DNA of 64,000 nt from the NCBI GenBank assembly GCA_963790065.1, contig CAWBNK010000001.1, positions 248,001-312,000 of the forward strand, given 5' to 3'. The notes under the pieces are model-generated. The model was not told the DNA's origin. It searched no databases and saw nothing but the letters and a program-made list of their open reading frames with translations. Position numbers and translations under genes: made by a program. Origin of the DNA: Palsa-504 sp963790065 (GTDB lineage Bacteria > Actinomycetota > Actinomycetes > Streptosporangiales > Streptosporangiaceae). How positions within the stretch are numbered: the stretch's first letter is position 1; the number at the start of each line of letters is the position of its first letter. This document shows, piece after piece, positions 33,255 to 42,125 of the stretch.

Positions 33255-34175
33255 ATGCCGGTGAAAGCAGTCAGGTTCGACGAGTACGGCGGGATTGACG
33301 TGCTGGAGGTCGTGGACGTGCCGCGGCCCGCGCCAGGCCCGGGACAGGCGCTGGTTCAGGTAAAGGCCGCGGGGATCAACCCCGGCGAGGCCAAGATCCG
33401 GGAGGGGCTGCTGGACGCCAGGTGGCCGGCTACGTTCCCGTCGGGCCAGGGCAGTGACCTGGCCGGGATCGTGGCCGAGACCGGGCCGGGCGTCACCGGC
33501 GTCTCCGCCGGAGACGAGGTGATCGGCTGGACCGACAACCGGGCCAGCCAGGCCGAGTACGCGGTGGCCGAGGCCCAGGACCTTACGGCCAGGCCGGCCG
33601 CAGTGCCCTGGGAGGTGGCCGGCGCGCTGTACGTGGCCGGCGCCACGGCCTGGGCGGCGGTCCGGGCGGTGGCCCTGACCGAGGGCGACACGCTGGTGGT
33701 CTCGGGCGCGGCCGGCGGGGTCGGCTCGATCGCGGTCCAGCTGGCCAGGCGGGCCGACGCCACCGTAATCGGGCTGGCGGGCCAGGACCACCATGACTGG
33801 CTGCGCGGATACGGCGTCATCCCGGTCGCCTACGGCGACGGGGTCGGCGACCGGATCCGAGCGGCGGCGGGCAAGGTGGACGCGTTCGTGGACACGTTCG
33901 GGTCGGGTTACGTCGAGCTGGCCCTGGAGCTGGGCGTGGAGCCGTCCCGAATCGACACGATCGCCGACTTCGAGGCCATCACCAAGTACGGGGTCAAGGG
34001 TGACGGCAACGCGGTCGGGGCCAGCGCGGCGGTCCTGGCCGAGCTCGCGGAGCTGATCGCGGCCGGCGAGCTCGAGGTGCCGATCGCCGGGACCTATCCG
34101 CTGGACCGGGTCCGCGACGCCTACCGCCGCCTGGCGCAGGGGCACATCCTGGGCAAGATCGTCCTGCTGCCGTAG
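33255..34175 (+). CDS. Zinc-type alcohol dehydrogenase-like / quinone oxidoreductase (MDR family)
   Basis: 306 aa, medium-chain reductase without the structural zinc cysteines. An N-terminal GroES-like domain (MPVKAVRFDEYGGIDVLEVV, GINPGEAKIREG) is followed by the NADP-binding motif LVVSGAAGGVGSIAVQLA and an end YRRLAQGHILGKIVLLP typical of NADPH:quinone reductases. ATG 33255 has GGAGG six bases upstream, so this start is preferred over an in-frame reading from 33165. It is divergent from the SWIM operon, with 108 bases between the starts. Confidence 0.9.
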   Translation: MPVKAVRFDEYGGIDVLEVVDVPRPAPGPGQALVQVKAAGINPGEAKIREGLLDARWPATFPSGQGSDLAGIVAETGPGVTGVSAGDEVIGWTDNRASQAEYAVAEAQDLTARPAAVPWEVAGALYVAGATAWAAVRAVALTEGDTLVVSGAAGGVGSIAVQLARRADATVIGLAGQDHHDWLRGYGVIPVAYGDGVGDRIRAAAGKVDAFVDTFGSGYVELALELGVEPSRIDTIADFEAITKYGVKGDGNAVGASAAVLAELAELIAAGELEVPIAGTYPLDRVRDAYRRLAQGHILGKIVLLP

Positions 34176-34225
34176 CTCGCTGGCGTGCGGTCCGGGGCGC
34201 TCGGACGTGCGCGTACTGTCGAGGT

Positions 34226-34894
34226 ATGAGCGAAATGCTGCCGTTGTTCCCGCTCGGCGCGGTGCTCTATCCCGGCATGGTCCTGCCGCTGCACGTCTTC
34301 GAGGACCGGTACCGGGAACTTGTCCGCTACCTGCTCGACGGGCCCGAGCCCCGCCAGTTCGGTGTGATCGCGATCCGCAAGGGCCGGGAGACCGGGATCG
34401 AAGGGGTTCAGTCGCTGTACGAAGTGGGCTGCACCGCCGCCTTGCGCCGGGCCGAGCAGTATTCCGACGGCCGGTTCGACCTGGTTACCCTGGGCACCCA
34501 GCGGTTCAGGCTGCTGTCTTTGGACGAGACGCTGCCGTATCTGCAGGGCGAGATCGAGCTGCTGACCGACGACGAGGTCGACGAGGCCGCCACCGGGCCC
34601 GTGGTCCGGGCCGTCCACGTGGCGTTCCGCGCGTACCTGGACGCGCTCTCCGAGTGGGGCGGCGCCACGGTCCGGGTCGAGGAGCTGCCCGCTGAGCCGA
34701 TCTTGCTGTCCTATGTCGTGGCCGCCTCGATGGTCATCGACCTTCCCGAGCGGCAGAGCATGCTGGCCGAGCCCGACGCCCTGGCCCGGCTGAACGCCCA
34801 GCGGGCCCTGCTGTCGCGGGAAACCGCGATGCTGCGGACCACCACGTCCCGGCCTGCCCCTGACCTGAGGTACACGCCGTACAACCCCAACTGA
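34226..34894 (+). CDS. LON substrate-binding (N-terminal) domain protein
   Basis: 222 aa. MLPLFPLGAVLYPGMVLPLHVFEDRYREL is the signature of the LonN/PUA-like domain, here without a protease or ATPase part. The second half is helical (AYLDALSEWGG, VAASMVIDLPERQSMLAEPD), as in the Lon N-terminal subdomain. Stand-alone versions are widespread in actinobacteria and presumed to bind protein substrates. The start is ATG 34226. The next gene starts 40 bases downstream, so the two may be cotranscribed. Confidence 0.88.
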   Translation: MSEMLPLFPLGAVLYPGMVLPLHVFEDRYRELVRYLLDGPEPRQFGVIAIRKGRETGIEGVQSLYEVGCTAALRRAEQYSDGRFDLVTLGTQRFRLLSLDETLPYLQGEIELLTDDEVDEAATGPVVRAVHVAFRAYLDALSEWGGATVRVEELPAEPILLSYVVAASMVIDLPERQSMLAEPDALARLNAQRALLSRETAMLRTTTSRPAPDLRYTPYNPN

Positions 34895-34933
34895 GGCAGG
34901 TGGGTCGCGCGCCAAGACGGGTAGGTGTATGCC

Positions 34934-35716
34934 ATGTCTGATCAGGAAACCGCACCGGACGAACTGACGCTGCGCGCCGCCGAGGTCGCGGCCGATGTGA
35001 CCGAGGCCGAACGCCCGCAAGAACAGCGGCGCCTGGCGGGCGCATTTACCAAGGCAGTCGCCTCGGGTGCGCGCGTGGCCGGGCGAGGCACCCGGGCGGC
35101 GCAGCACGGGGTGGGACTCGGGGTAGGAGCGGCCCGGCGGCGGGCCGGCCTGGGCATCGGCTGGCTGGCCGCGCAGGTGATGGCGATGGCGCCGCGGCTG
35201 CGGGTACGGGACCAGGCGGCGCTGCAGGCCCAGTTCCCCGACCGGTCGGCCGAAGACATCGCCGACGCGCTCGTCGACGGCGCGGCACACGCCGCGGCGG
35301 CGGCCGGGGGAGCGGCCGGCGTTTGGGCGGTGGTGCCCGCGCTCCCCGCCTTCCCGGTCGAGCTGGCCGCCGAGACGCTGGTCGTGGTGGGCATCGAGAT
35401 CAAGCTCATCGCCGAGCTGCACGAGGCGTACGGCAGCCCTGCTTCGGGCAACCGGGCCGAGCGGATGAGCGCGTACGTCGCGGCATGGGCCCACCGCCGG
35501 GGCGTGTCGATGATCCCGGGCGGCGTGATCTTCGCCGCCGGATCCCCGCTGGCCCGGCGGCTGCGCAGGCGGCTGGCCGCCAGAGCCGGCCGGAGCGCGT
35601 TCTCGCTGGGCCCGCTGCTGACCGGTGCGGCCGCGGGCGCGTACCTCAACAGCCGCGAGACCCGTCGGCTCGGGCAGGACATCCGCCGCGACCTGCGGCG
35701 CCGGGCGATCGGCTGA
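34934..35716 (+). CDS. Conserved hypothetical protein of actinobacterial type
   Basis: 260 aa, Ala/Arg-rich. Amphipathic helices fill the N-terminal third. A central hydrophobic stretch (AAHAAAAAGGAAGVWAVVPALPAFP, about residues 120-145) leads into LAAETLVVVGIEIKLIAEL, which could be a membrane-inserting hairpin resembling EcsC-like proteins. The C-terminal part has a glycine-rich hydrophobic segment (FSLGPLLTGAAAGAYLNS) ending in an Arg-rich helix. I recall similar uncharacterised proteins in many actinomycetes but know no function. ATG 34934 is preferred over a GTG three codons upstream. The LLM oxidoreductase starts 16 bases after its stop. Confidence 0.7.
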   Translation: MSDQETAPDELTLRAAEVAADVTEAERPQEQRRLAGAFTKAVASGARVAGRGTRAAQHGVGLGVGAARRRAGLGIGWLAAQVMAMAPRLRVRDQAALQAQFPDRSAEDIADALVDGAAHAAAAAGGAAGVWAVVPALPAFPVELAAETLVVVGIEIKLIAELHEAYGSPASGNRAERMSAYVAAWAHRRGVSMIPGGVIFAAGSPLARRLRRRLAARAGRSAFSLGPLLTGAAAGAYLNSRETRRLGQDIRRDLRRRAIG

Positions 35717-35732
35717 CCGGCAGGCGGCAGGC

Positions 35733-36521
35733 GTGACGCACCTGGCGTTCGAGCTCAAGACCGACACCCCGGGGCCGGTCCTGGCCGACGTCGCCGGACG
35801 GGTGGAGGCGGACGGCTACCGGTCGCTATGGGTCAACCACCCGCCCGACGCGGACGGCCTCGGCCAGCTGGCCCGGATGGCCGCCGCGACCTCGCGGATC
35901 ACGCTCGGGACCGCGGTGGTGCCGGTCAGCGCCGTACCGCCGGACGTGATCCTGCGGCGGATCGCGGAGAACGCGCTGCCCGCCGAGCGCCTCCGGCTCG
36001 GCATCGGCAGCGGTACCGGGCCCGAGCCGCTGCGGCGCATGGCGGACGCGATCGGATACCTGCGGGAGCGTACCCCGGCCGCGCTGGTGCTCGGCGCCCT
36101 CGGGCCGCGGATGCGGGAACTGGCCGCGACCCAGGCGGACGGCGTGCTGCTGAATACGGTCACGCCTGACCTGGCCCGTTCGGCGGCGGCAGAGATCAGG
36201 GCGGCGGCCCAGGCCGCCAGCCGGCCGGCACCCGGCGTCTACGTCAACGTCCTGGCCGGGGTGGGCCCGGATCAGCTCGGCGCGCTGGAGTGTTCCGCGG
36301 CGTTCTTGTCCGGGCTGTCCGCGTACGCCGCGCACTTCAGCCGGACCGGCGTGCGCCCGGAGCAGACGCACATCGCGGCCCGACGGCTCGGCGACCTGGC
36401 CGGGCTGCTGGACCAGTGGCGGGACACCGTGGACGAGGTGGTCCTGATGCCGGTGAGCGCCAGCGAGGCCGGGCCGCTGTCCGAGCTGGTCGAGGCGGCC
36501 ATCGCGGCCTGGGGCCGGTAG
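35733..36521 (+). CDS. LLM class oxidoreductase (luciferase-like, F420 or FMN dependent)
   Basis: 262 aa, a short member of the luciferase-like monooxygenase TIM barrel. Recognisable parts are HLAFELKTDTPGPVLADVA, GYRSLWVNHPPDADGLGQLA, RITLGTAVVPVS, RLGIGSGTGPEPLRRM and EVVLMPVSA near the end. The usual length is 300-350 residues, so the insertion loops of this family are reduced. GTG 35733 fits the start of homology and lies 16 bases after the preceding gene. Substrate unknown. Confidence 0.82.
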   Translation: MTHLAFELKTDTPGPVLADVAGRVEADGYRSLWVNHPPDADGLGQLARMAAATSRITLGTAVVPVSAVPPDVILRRIAENALPAERLRLGIGSGTGPEPLRRMADAIGYLRERTPAALVLGALGPRMRELAATQADGVLLNTVTPDLARSAAAEIRAAAQAASRPAPGVYVNVLAGVGPDQLGALECSAAFLSGLSAYAAHFSRTGVRPEQTHIAARRLGDLAGLLDQWRDTVDEVVLMPVSASEAGPLSELVEAAIAAWGR

Positions 36522-36542
36522 CCGCCGCCATGGCTGCCGCGG

Positions 36543-36983
36543 TCAGGCCCGGCCGGCGACGTTCTGCAGGCGCAGCTCGCCGTGGGCGATCAGCCGTCCC
36601 GACTCGTCGGTGATGTCCACCCGCCACAGCTGCTGGGTCCGACCCTGGCTGAGGGCCGACGCCGTCACGTTCACCCGGCCTTGGGTAACGGACCGCAGGA
36701 AGTGGGTGGTGTTGGTCAGGCCCACGGCGACCTGGCCTGATTCCCGCACGGCGGTGCTGGCGCCGACGCTGGCCGCGCTCTCGATCGCGGTCGCGTAGAC
36801 GCCGCCGTGGACGATTCCCCACGGGGTGTGATGCTCGGGGCCGAGCAGGAGGTGGCCGGTGACCTGGGTCGCCGTGATCTCGTCGAAGACCAGGCCGGCC
36901 GCGCGCAGGAAGGCACCCGCAGCTTCCAGGGACAATGGGTCGAGGCTGGGCGTCGCCGTGGTAGTGGTGGTCTCAGTGCCCAT
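36543..36983 (-). CDS. PaaI family hotdog thioesterase, copy 1
   Basis: 146 aa, acyl-CoA thioesterase of the hotdog fold. The central helix is WGIVHGGVYATAIESAASVGA, with the HGG motif and the catalytic acidic residue, and the strand FLRSVTQGRVNVTASALSQGR follows. A PaaI/YbgC-like tetramer is expected. It overlaps the end of copy 2 by 11 bases, so they form an operon. The N-terminal Thr-rich leader (MGTETTTTTATPS) is probably disordered. Confidence 0.88.
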   Translation of the reverse strand: MGTETTTTTATPSLDPLSLEAAGAFLRAAGLVFDEITATQVTGHLLLGPEHHTPWGIVHGGVYATAIESAASVGASTAVRESGQVAVGLTNTTHFLRSVTQGRVNVTASALSQGRTQQLWRVDITDESGRLIAHGELRLQNVAGRA

Positions 36984-37563
36984 CGCCGTTCCTTTCCGGC
37001 GGGCCGGACGGGTCCGGCCGCGCGTCGAAGATGAGGCAGGTCGTGGTGCCGTGCGCGTACAGCGTCCCGTCGGGCCCGGTGATCTGGGCCGAGGCGGTGG
37101 CCACCCGGCGCCCCAGGCTGATCACCTGGCCGGTGGCGACCACGCTCGGCGTATTGAGCGTGAGCGGCTTGATGAAGTTCACCTTCAGCTCCAGGCTGGT
37201 GTAAGCCTGGCCGCGGCTCAGGCTGGCGTGCACGGAGCAGCCCATCGCCGAGTCGAGCAGGGTGCAGAAGACCCCGCCGTGCACCGAGCCGATCGGGTTG
37301 TACAGGTGCTCGCCGACGTCCAGCCGGAACGTGACCTGGCCAGGTTCGGCCCGGACCAGGCTAAGCCCCATCAGGGCGGCGATCGGCGCGGCCGGGATGC
37401 GGCCGGCGGCGATGCCGCGCAAGTAGTCGAGGCCGCTCATGTCGCGGGCCAGCGCCGCGCCCACCATCGGGTCGGCCCACGCCACATCGCGTCGGCGCTC
37501 CGCTGGGCCGGCTGGCTCAGCCAGGGTCCCGTCCGGAGCCTCATCCGGGCTAAGTCTTTTCAC
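36973..37563 (-). CDS. PaaI family hotdog thioesterase, copy 2
   Basis: 196 aa. GSVHGGVFCTLLDSAMGCSVHA is the catalytic hotdog helix, followed by LELKVNFIKPLTLNTPSVVA and a strand HGTTTCLIFDA. GTG 37563 is the inferred start, 19 bases from the divergent HxlR start. The N-terminal 60 residues before FRLDVGEHLYNPIG are longer than in copy 1 and include a predicted helix (RDMSGLDYLRGIAAG). The two thioesterases are clearly different proteins, not a recent duplication. The divergent HxlR gene is the obvious candidate regulator. Confidence 0.87.
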   Translation of the reverse strand: MKRLSPDEAPDGTLAEPAGPAERRRDVAWADPMVGAALARDMSGLDYLRGIAAGRIPAAPIAALMGLSLVRAEPGQVTFRLDVGEHLYNPIGSVHGGVFCTLLDSAMGCSVHASLSRGQAYTSLELKVNFIKPLTLNTPSVVATGQVISLGRRVATASAQITGPDGTLYAHGTTTCLIFDARPDPSGPPERNGDGH

Positions 37564-37582
37564 GGAACTCAGCCTAGGATCA

Positions 37583-38107
37583 ATGCGTTCTATTACGCAA
37601 CCTTCTATGCTTGATTCCGTGCAACGGACCAGTTTCGAGGACCTCACGTGCTCGGTCGCGCAATGCCTTGACGTCGTGGGGGAATGGTGGAGCCTGCTCA
37701 TCGTCAGGGACGCGTTCCTCGGCGTGACCCGCTTCGACGACTTCCAGGCTCGTCTCGGCATCTCCCGCAACATCCTCACCCAGCGCCTGAACCGCCTGGT
37801 CGAGGCCGGCATCCTCAAGCGCGTCCGCTACCAGGAGCATCCGCCGCGCTCTGAGTACAAGCTCACGGACAAGGGCCGGGATCTCTGGCACGTGGTCACG
37901 GCCATGCGCCAGTGGGGCGACCGGTGGGCGGCGCCCGGCGGCCCGCCGCTGGAGATGAGGCACAACGGCTGCGGCCACATCATCAGCGCGGTGCCGGCGT
38001 GCTCGCACTGCGGTGAGCCGCTGGACGCGCGGTCGGTGACCGCCGTCCCCGGACCCGGCGCCTCCGAAGGCGACTTCGACCGCACCCGGCTGGCCCCGAT
38101 GTCGTAG
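37583..38107 (+). CDS. HxlR family winged-helix regulator
   Basis: 174 aa. The HxlR core is CSVAQCLDVVGEWWSLLIVRD, TRFDDFQARLGISRNILTQR and LVEAGILKRVRYQEHPPRSE, with the redox-sensitive N-terminal Cys of the family conserved as CSVA. The C-terminal CGHIISAVPACSHCGEPL has a CxxC-like pair that may bind zinc. ATG 37583 is used; ATG 37607 is an alternative. The divergent gap to the thioesterase gene is only 19 bases, so one operator must serve both. Confidence 0.9.
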   Translation: MRSITQPSMLDSVQRTSFEDLTCSVAQCLDVVGEWWSLLIVRDAFLGVTRFDDFQARLGISRNILTQRLNRLVEAGILKRVRYQEHPPRSEYKLTDKGRDLWHVVTAMRQWGDRWAAPGGPPLEMRHNGCGHIISAVPACSHCGEPLDARSVTAVPGPGASEGDFDRTRLAPMS

Positions 38108-38131
38108 GCCTGGGTACGCACGGCGTCAGCG

Positions 38132-39271
38132 CTAGTCCAGTGGTTTAGGGGCGATCGGGCTGAGGTCGTGCGGGTTCGCGGCGGCACCTTCGGTGCACAG
38201 CAGGACCGCGGTGGTGTCCGGTCCGATGGCCAGCGCGGCGCGGCGGTCCTGGGCGCCTTCGCCGGTCAGGGCGGCGCGGGCTCCGGCCAGCGAAGCCGCG
38301 CCGCAGGGGCCGGCTGGTATTCCGTAGCTGGCCAGTTCCCGGGCCGCAGTGGCGCTGTCGGCATCGGTGACGGCGATCGCCGCGTCCAGGCCGCCCTGCA
38401 GGTAGGGCCAGGCCAGGCCGGACGGGATCCCGCAGTTCAGGCCGGCCATGATGGTCGGGCCAGTCAGTACGCTGGTGAGCTCGCCTCGGGCCACGCTAGC
38501 CAGTACGGCGGCGGCGGCCACGGGCTCCACCGACATCAGGGCCGTGGCTGACCCATCGGGCGCGCTCCGGTAGCGGGTGATGGCAGCCTGCGCCAGCGAG
38601 CCCACTCCCGCCGGTATCACCACCAGCCCCGGCGGCCCGGCCCCCGCCGCCGACAGCTGCGTGTCGATCTCGGCGAACAAGGTGGAGTAGCCCTCGACGA
38701 TCCAGCCGGGCACCTGCTCGTAGCCGGGCCAGCCGGCGTCCTGGACAAGTGCCGTACCCGGTTCGGCCGCGGCGTCGGCAGCCAGCCGCACCGCGTCGTC
38801 ATAGGTGCCGGCCACCCGTGTCACCTGGGCCCCTTCGCCGGCTATGGCAGCTACGGCCGCCGGATGCACGCCGTCGGGTACGAAGACGCGGGCCCGCTGT
38901 CGCAGCAGGCGCGCCATCCGGGCCACGGCTCGTCCGTGGTTGCCGTCGGTGGCCGTCACCAGCAGCAGCTGAGCCCGGGCAGGCTGGCGGGACAGGATCT
39001 GGTGAATAGCCCACGATGCACCCAGGACCTTGAAGGCGGGCAGGCCCATCCGGTCGGACTCGTCCTTGACGAAGGCCCTGGCCATCCCCAGCTGGCGTGC
39101 GATGGCCGGTACCTCCACCAGCGGGGTGGGAGCGTAATCCGTCAGGCCGGCGTGAAAGGCCTGGACGCCGCCCCGGGCTGGCGGGCAGGTCCAGCCTCGG
39201 GCCGTCGGCCGGGCAAACCACCGGACGGGGCCTGCGGCGAGGCGGGGGAAGCGGTCACGCCACTAACCATG
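38132..39271 (-). CDS. PLP-dependent diaminopropionate ammonia-lyase-like enzyme
   Basis: 379 aa from ATG 39271, which restores the normal N-terminus (VRWFARPTARGWTCPP, AFHAGLTDYAPTPL) of the family. The PLP lysine is in FVKDESDRMGLPAFKVLGAS, the phosphate-binding loop is VIPAGVGSLAQAA, and the domain end is CGAASLAGARAAL. These match diaminopropionate ammonia-lyase (YgeX/DpaL) better than threonine synthase or threonine dehydratase. Reading from GTG 39118 would drop the first 51 residues, which clearly belong to the protein. It is divergent from the PadR gene (64 bases apart), a possible local regulator. No Shine-Dalgarno sequence is obvious. Confidence 0.8.
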
Positions 39272-39335
39272 CCGCGTGGCCGTCGCGCCGGTCTGGCGAA
39301 TGACCGATAGCGGCGGACCCACTACGCTCGGGTTC

Positions 39336-39869
39336 ATGGATGTGCCGATGGCGATGGCCGAGTGGACGGTGCTCGTCCTGCTCAGCCAGCAGCCTGCGCA
39401 TGGCTTTGCCGTATCACTGCTCACCGCGCCGGACGGCGAGCTCGGCCGGATCTGGCGGATTCCCCGGCCGGTCGTGTACCGGGCCATCGGCCGGCTCATG
39501 GACGCCGGGCTCATCGCCCCCGAGTCGGTCGAACCGGGCCTCGGCCCGCAGCGCACGATCTACACCGTCACCAAGCAGGGACGCCTGGCCGCGGAGGACT
39601 GGCTGAACACACCGGTCGAGCACGTCCGCGACATGCGGTCGCAGCTGCTGATCAAGCTCGCCCTCCTGCACCGGGCCGGAGGCGATCCCGCCGAGCTGCT
39701 GGCTCGCCAGCGAGAGACGCTCGATCCGATCGCGCGGGCCATGCAGGCTCAGCAAGCCGGCCTGGACGGCTTCGACGCCATCCTGATGGCCTGGCGGCGG
39801 GCCACGGCGGCCGCCGCCCTCGGATTCCTCGACGAGATCAGCCCCAAGACCGGGGCCAGGCACTCCTGA
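39336..39869 (+). CDS. PadR family transcriptional regulator
   Basis: 177 aa. The winged helix is MAEWTVLVLLSQQPAHGFAV, IWRIPRPVVYRAIGRLMDAGLI, then the wing (ESVEPGLGPQRTIYTVTKQG). The C-terminal helices (LLARQRETLDPIARAMQAQQ) form the dimer interface of a Vir_act_alpha_C-type PadR. ATG 39336 starts at the conserved region; an in-frame start at 39276 adds an unconserved leader. It lies between the ammonia-lyase-like and aldehyde dehydrogenase genes and could control either. Confidence 0.88.
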   Translation: MDVPMAMAEWTVLVLLSQQPAHGFAVSLLTAPDGELGRIWRIPRPVVYRAIGRLMDAGLIAPESVEPGLGPQRTIYTVTKQGRLAAEDWLNTPVEHVRDMRSQLLIKLALLHRAGGDPAELLARQRETLDPIARAMQAQQAGLDGFDAILMAWRRATAAAALGFLDEISPKTGARHS

Positions 39870-40025
39870 AGGTCAGTCCTCGCCCCTCGGCCTGACGGGT
39901 CACCTCAGAAATGGTCACTGTGACTGTCGCGGACTGAGATACGGCCCCTCGGCCCCGCCTCTTGTGCAGCTCCCAGGCGTTGTTGTCTCATTGTGACTAC
40001 CACAGATCAAAGGAGATGACACCCC

Positions 40026-41516
40026 ATGACTGTCACCGTTGACAGGAGCGTCGAAGAATTCACCGCCGCCCCCCGCAAGCTGTTCATCGACGGGCAGTGG
40101 GTCGACGCAGCATCGGGACGGACGTTCGAGACGCCCAACCCGGCCACGGGCGAGACTCTCGCCGCCATCGCCGAGGGCGACGTTGAAGACATCAACCGGG
40201 CCGTGCGCGCGGCCCGTAACGCTTTCGAGAGCGGCCCCTGGGGCCGCATGACCCCTTCGGACCGCGGCCGCCTCATCTGGAAGATCGGTGACCTCATCCT
40301 CGAGCACGCGGACGAGCTCGCCCAGCTGGAATCGCTCGACAACGGCAAGCCGGTCGCCGTGGCGCGTGGCGCGGACGTGCCGCTGGCCGCGGACCTGTTC
40401 CATTACATGGCAGGCTGGGCCACCAAGATCGAGGGCAACACGATCGACATCTCGGTGCCCTACATGCCGGGCGCGAACTTCCACTCCTACACGCTGCGCG
40501 AGCCGCTCGGCGTCGTCGGTCAGATCATCCCGTGGAACTTCCCGCTGCTGATGGCGGCATGGAAGCTCGGCCCGGCCCTGACCACGGGCAACTGCGTCGT
40601 ACTCAAGCCAGCCGAGCAGACGCCGCTGACCGCGCTGCGCCTCGCGGAGCTCATCGCCGAGGCAGGCATCCCGGACGGAGTCGTGAACGTCGTCCCCGGT
40701 TTCGGCGAGACCGCGGGCGCCGCGCTGGCCGCCCACAACGACGTGGACAAGGTCGCTTTCACCGGCTCCACCGAGGTCGGCAAGCTGATCGTCGCCGCCG
40801 CGGCGGCGAGCAACCTGAAGAAGCTCACGCTGGAGCTCGGTGGCAAGAGCCCCAACATCGTGTTCGACGACGCGGACACGAGCGCGGTCGAGGGCGCGGC
40901 CAACGCGATCTTCTTCAACCACGGTCAGTGCTGTGTCGCGGGCTCGCGCCTGTTCGTCCAGGAGGACCGTTTCGACGAGGTGGTGAACGGCGTCGCCGAG
41001 ATCGCCAAGGGCATCAAGCTCGGTCCGGGCATGGAATCCGGCACGCAGATGGGCCCGCTAGTCTCCGAGGAGCAGTTCCAGCGGGTGACCGGGTTCCTCG
41101 AGTCCGGCCGCCAGGACGGCGCCACCACCCTCGCCGGCGGCGGACGCTTCGGTGAGCGCGGTTACTTCGTCGAGCCCACCGTGATCACCAATACCCGGCC
41201 GGAAATGCAGATCGTCCGCGAGGAGATCTTCGGCCCGGTCGTGGTCGCCGCTCCGTTCCGCAACCTGGACGAGATCGCCGCCGAGGCGAACAACTCTAGC
41301 TACGGCCTCGGCGCCGGGATCTGGACCAAGGACATCTCCAAGGCCCACGCCCTGGCCAAGAAGCTCCGCGCCGGAACGGTCTGGATCAACTGCTACAACG
41401 TCTTCGACGCATCCCTGCCGTTCGGCGGTTACAAGCAGTCCGGCTGGGGCCGTGAGATGGGCCACGAGGTCCTGAACAACTACACCGAAGTCAAGGCCGT
41501 GACGACGCAGCTGTAA
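40026..41516 (+). CDS. NAD(P)-dependent aldehyde dehydrogenase
   Basis: 496 aa, ALDH superfamily (betaine/phenylacetaldehyde dehydrogenase-like). NAD-binding segments are VGQIIPWNFPLLMAAWK and FTGSTEVGK, the catalytic Glu is in LELGGKSPNI, and the catalytic Cys is in FFNHGQCCVAGSR. The C-terminus PFGGYKQSGWGREMGHE is typical. AAAGGAG lies upstream of ATG 40026. Full length, no disruptions. It ends in a strong terminator and appears monocistronic. Codon bias is very regular with C-ending codons, suggesting high expression. Confidence 0.96.
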   Translation: MTVTVDRSVEEFTAAPRKLFIDGQWVDAASGRTFETPNPATGETLAAIAEGDVEDINRAVRAARNAFESGPWGRMTPSDRGRLIWKIGDLILEHADELAQLESLDNGKPVAVARGADVPLAADLFHYMAGWATKIEGNTIDISVPYMPGANFHSYTLREPLGVVGQIIPWNFPLLMAAWKLGPALTTGNCVVLKPAEQTPLTALRLAELIAEAGIPDGVVNVVPGFGETAGAALAAHNDVDKVAFTGSTEVGKLIVAAAAASNLKKLTLELGGKSPNIVFDDADTSAVEGAANAIFFNHGQCCVAGSRLFVQEDRFDEVVNGVAEIAKGIKLGPGMESGTQMGPLVSEEQFQRVTGFLESGRQDGATTLAGGGRFGERGYFVEPTVITNTRPEMQIVREEIFGPVVVAAPFRNLDEIAAEANNSSYGLGAGIWTKDISKAHALAKKLRAGTVWINCYNVFDASLPFGGYKQSGWGREMGHEVLNNYTEVKAVTTQL

Positions 41517-41525
41517 GCCACCACC

Positions 41526-41558
41526 GAAGCGGGGGCCGGGCTAACCGGCCCCCGCTTC
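41526..41558 (+). terminator. Terminator of the aldehyde dehydrogenase gene
   Basis: Perfect 14-bp arms GAAGCGGGGGCCGG and CCGGCCCCCGCTTC around a GCTAA loop, starting nine bases after the stop codon. There is no T-run, as is usual in this GC class. Confidence 0.9.
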
Positions 41559-42125
41559 ACCATGTCTGCCACAGCTTGAGCGATAGTTCCTGGTTCAACG
41601 TTCAATAGGCAAGTAGCGAGGTAGGAGCAGGTGTCCGCAGTCTTTGACGTGCGGGAACAGGCAGCTGTCGACTCGTCAGCAACGACCCGCGTTACGCTGG
41701 CGGTTGTTAAGTTCATGACGCTGGCATCTACCTGAGGCATGTGCCGACTTCTGCTCCTCACCTTGCGGGTTCACAGGCTAGCTCGGGAGAACTCAATCAG
41801 TGAGCAACACGTCGATGCTGCTTCGGTCCTGACCGGGTTGCCAGAGTCGCGTATAGGCATATAACCAAGTGGATACATTGCTGTTAAGCCCCTGTATCGC
41901 CACTCTCAACGTACATACCGGGCCGGAACTTCTCAGTCGACACGTGAGATAACAATCAGTAGAGTAACCAGCCAGCTAACCACGGTCTGTGGTATACCTT
42001 GGCACATGCCAATGGCGGAGACCGTTGGTTAGCGCTACGGGGAAGCAGCGCCCAGGGGACTAGGGAACCGTACTTACCTTGGTGGCGCGCCGAACCCAGT
42101 CCTCGACCAGGACATGGAGGCGGAC
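41559..42125. other. Long intergenic region, AT-richer than its surroundings
   Basis: No convincing gene on either strand; the short open frames lack family features and ribosome binding sites. Composition becomes visibly richer in A/T than the genes to the left. Near its end there is a small inverted repeat ACCAC-GGTCT-GTGGT (41979-41993) followed by TATACC, a possible promoter/operator for the XRE gene downstream. Confidence 0.6.

Noticed and set aside
38132..39118. Ammonia-lyase-like gene starting at GTG 39118 with its normal N-terminus missing
   Set aside because: Checking codon by codon shows the frame is open to ATG 39271, which restores the expected N-terminal region.
41480..41761. 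A 93-codon minus-strand frame across the aldehyde dehydrogenase terminator
   Set aside because: It crosses a strong hairpin, overlaps the end of a secure gene, and shows no family features.
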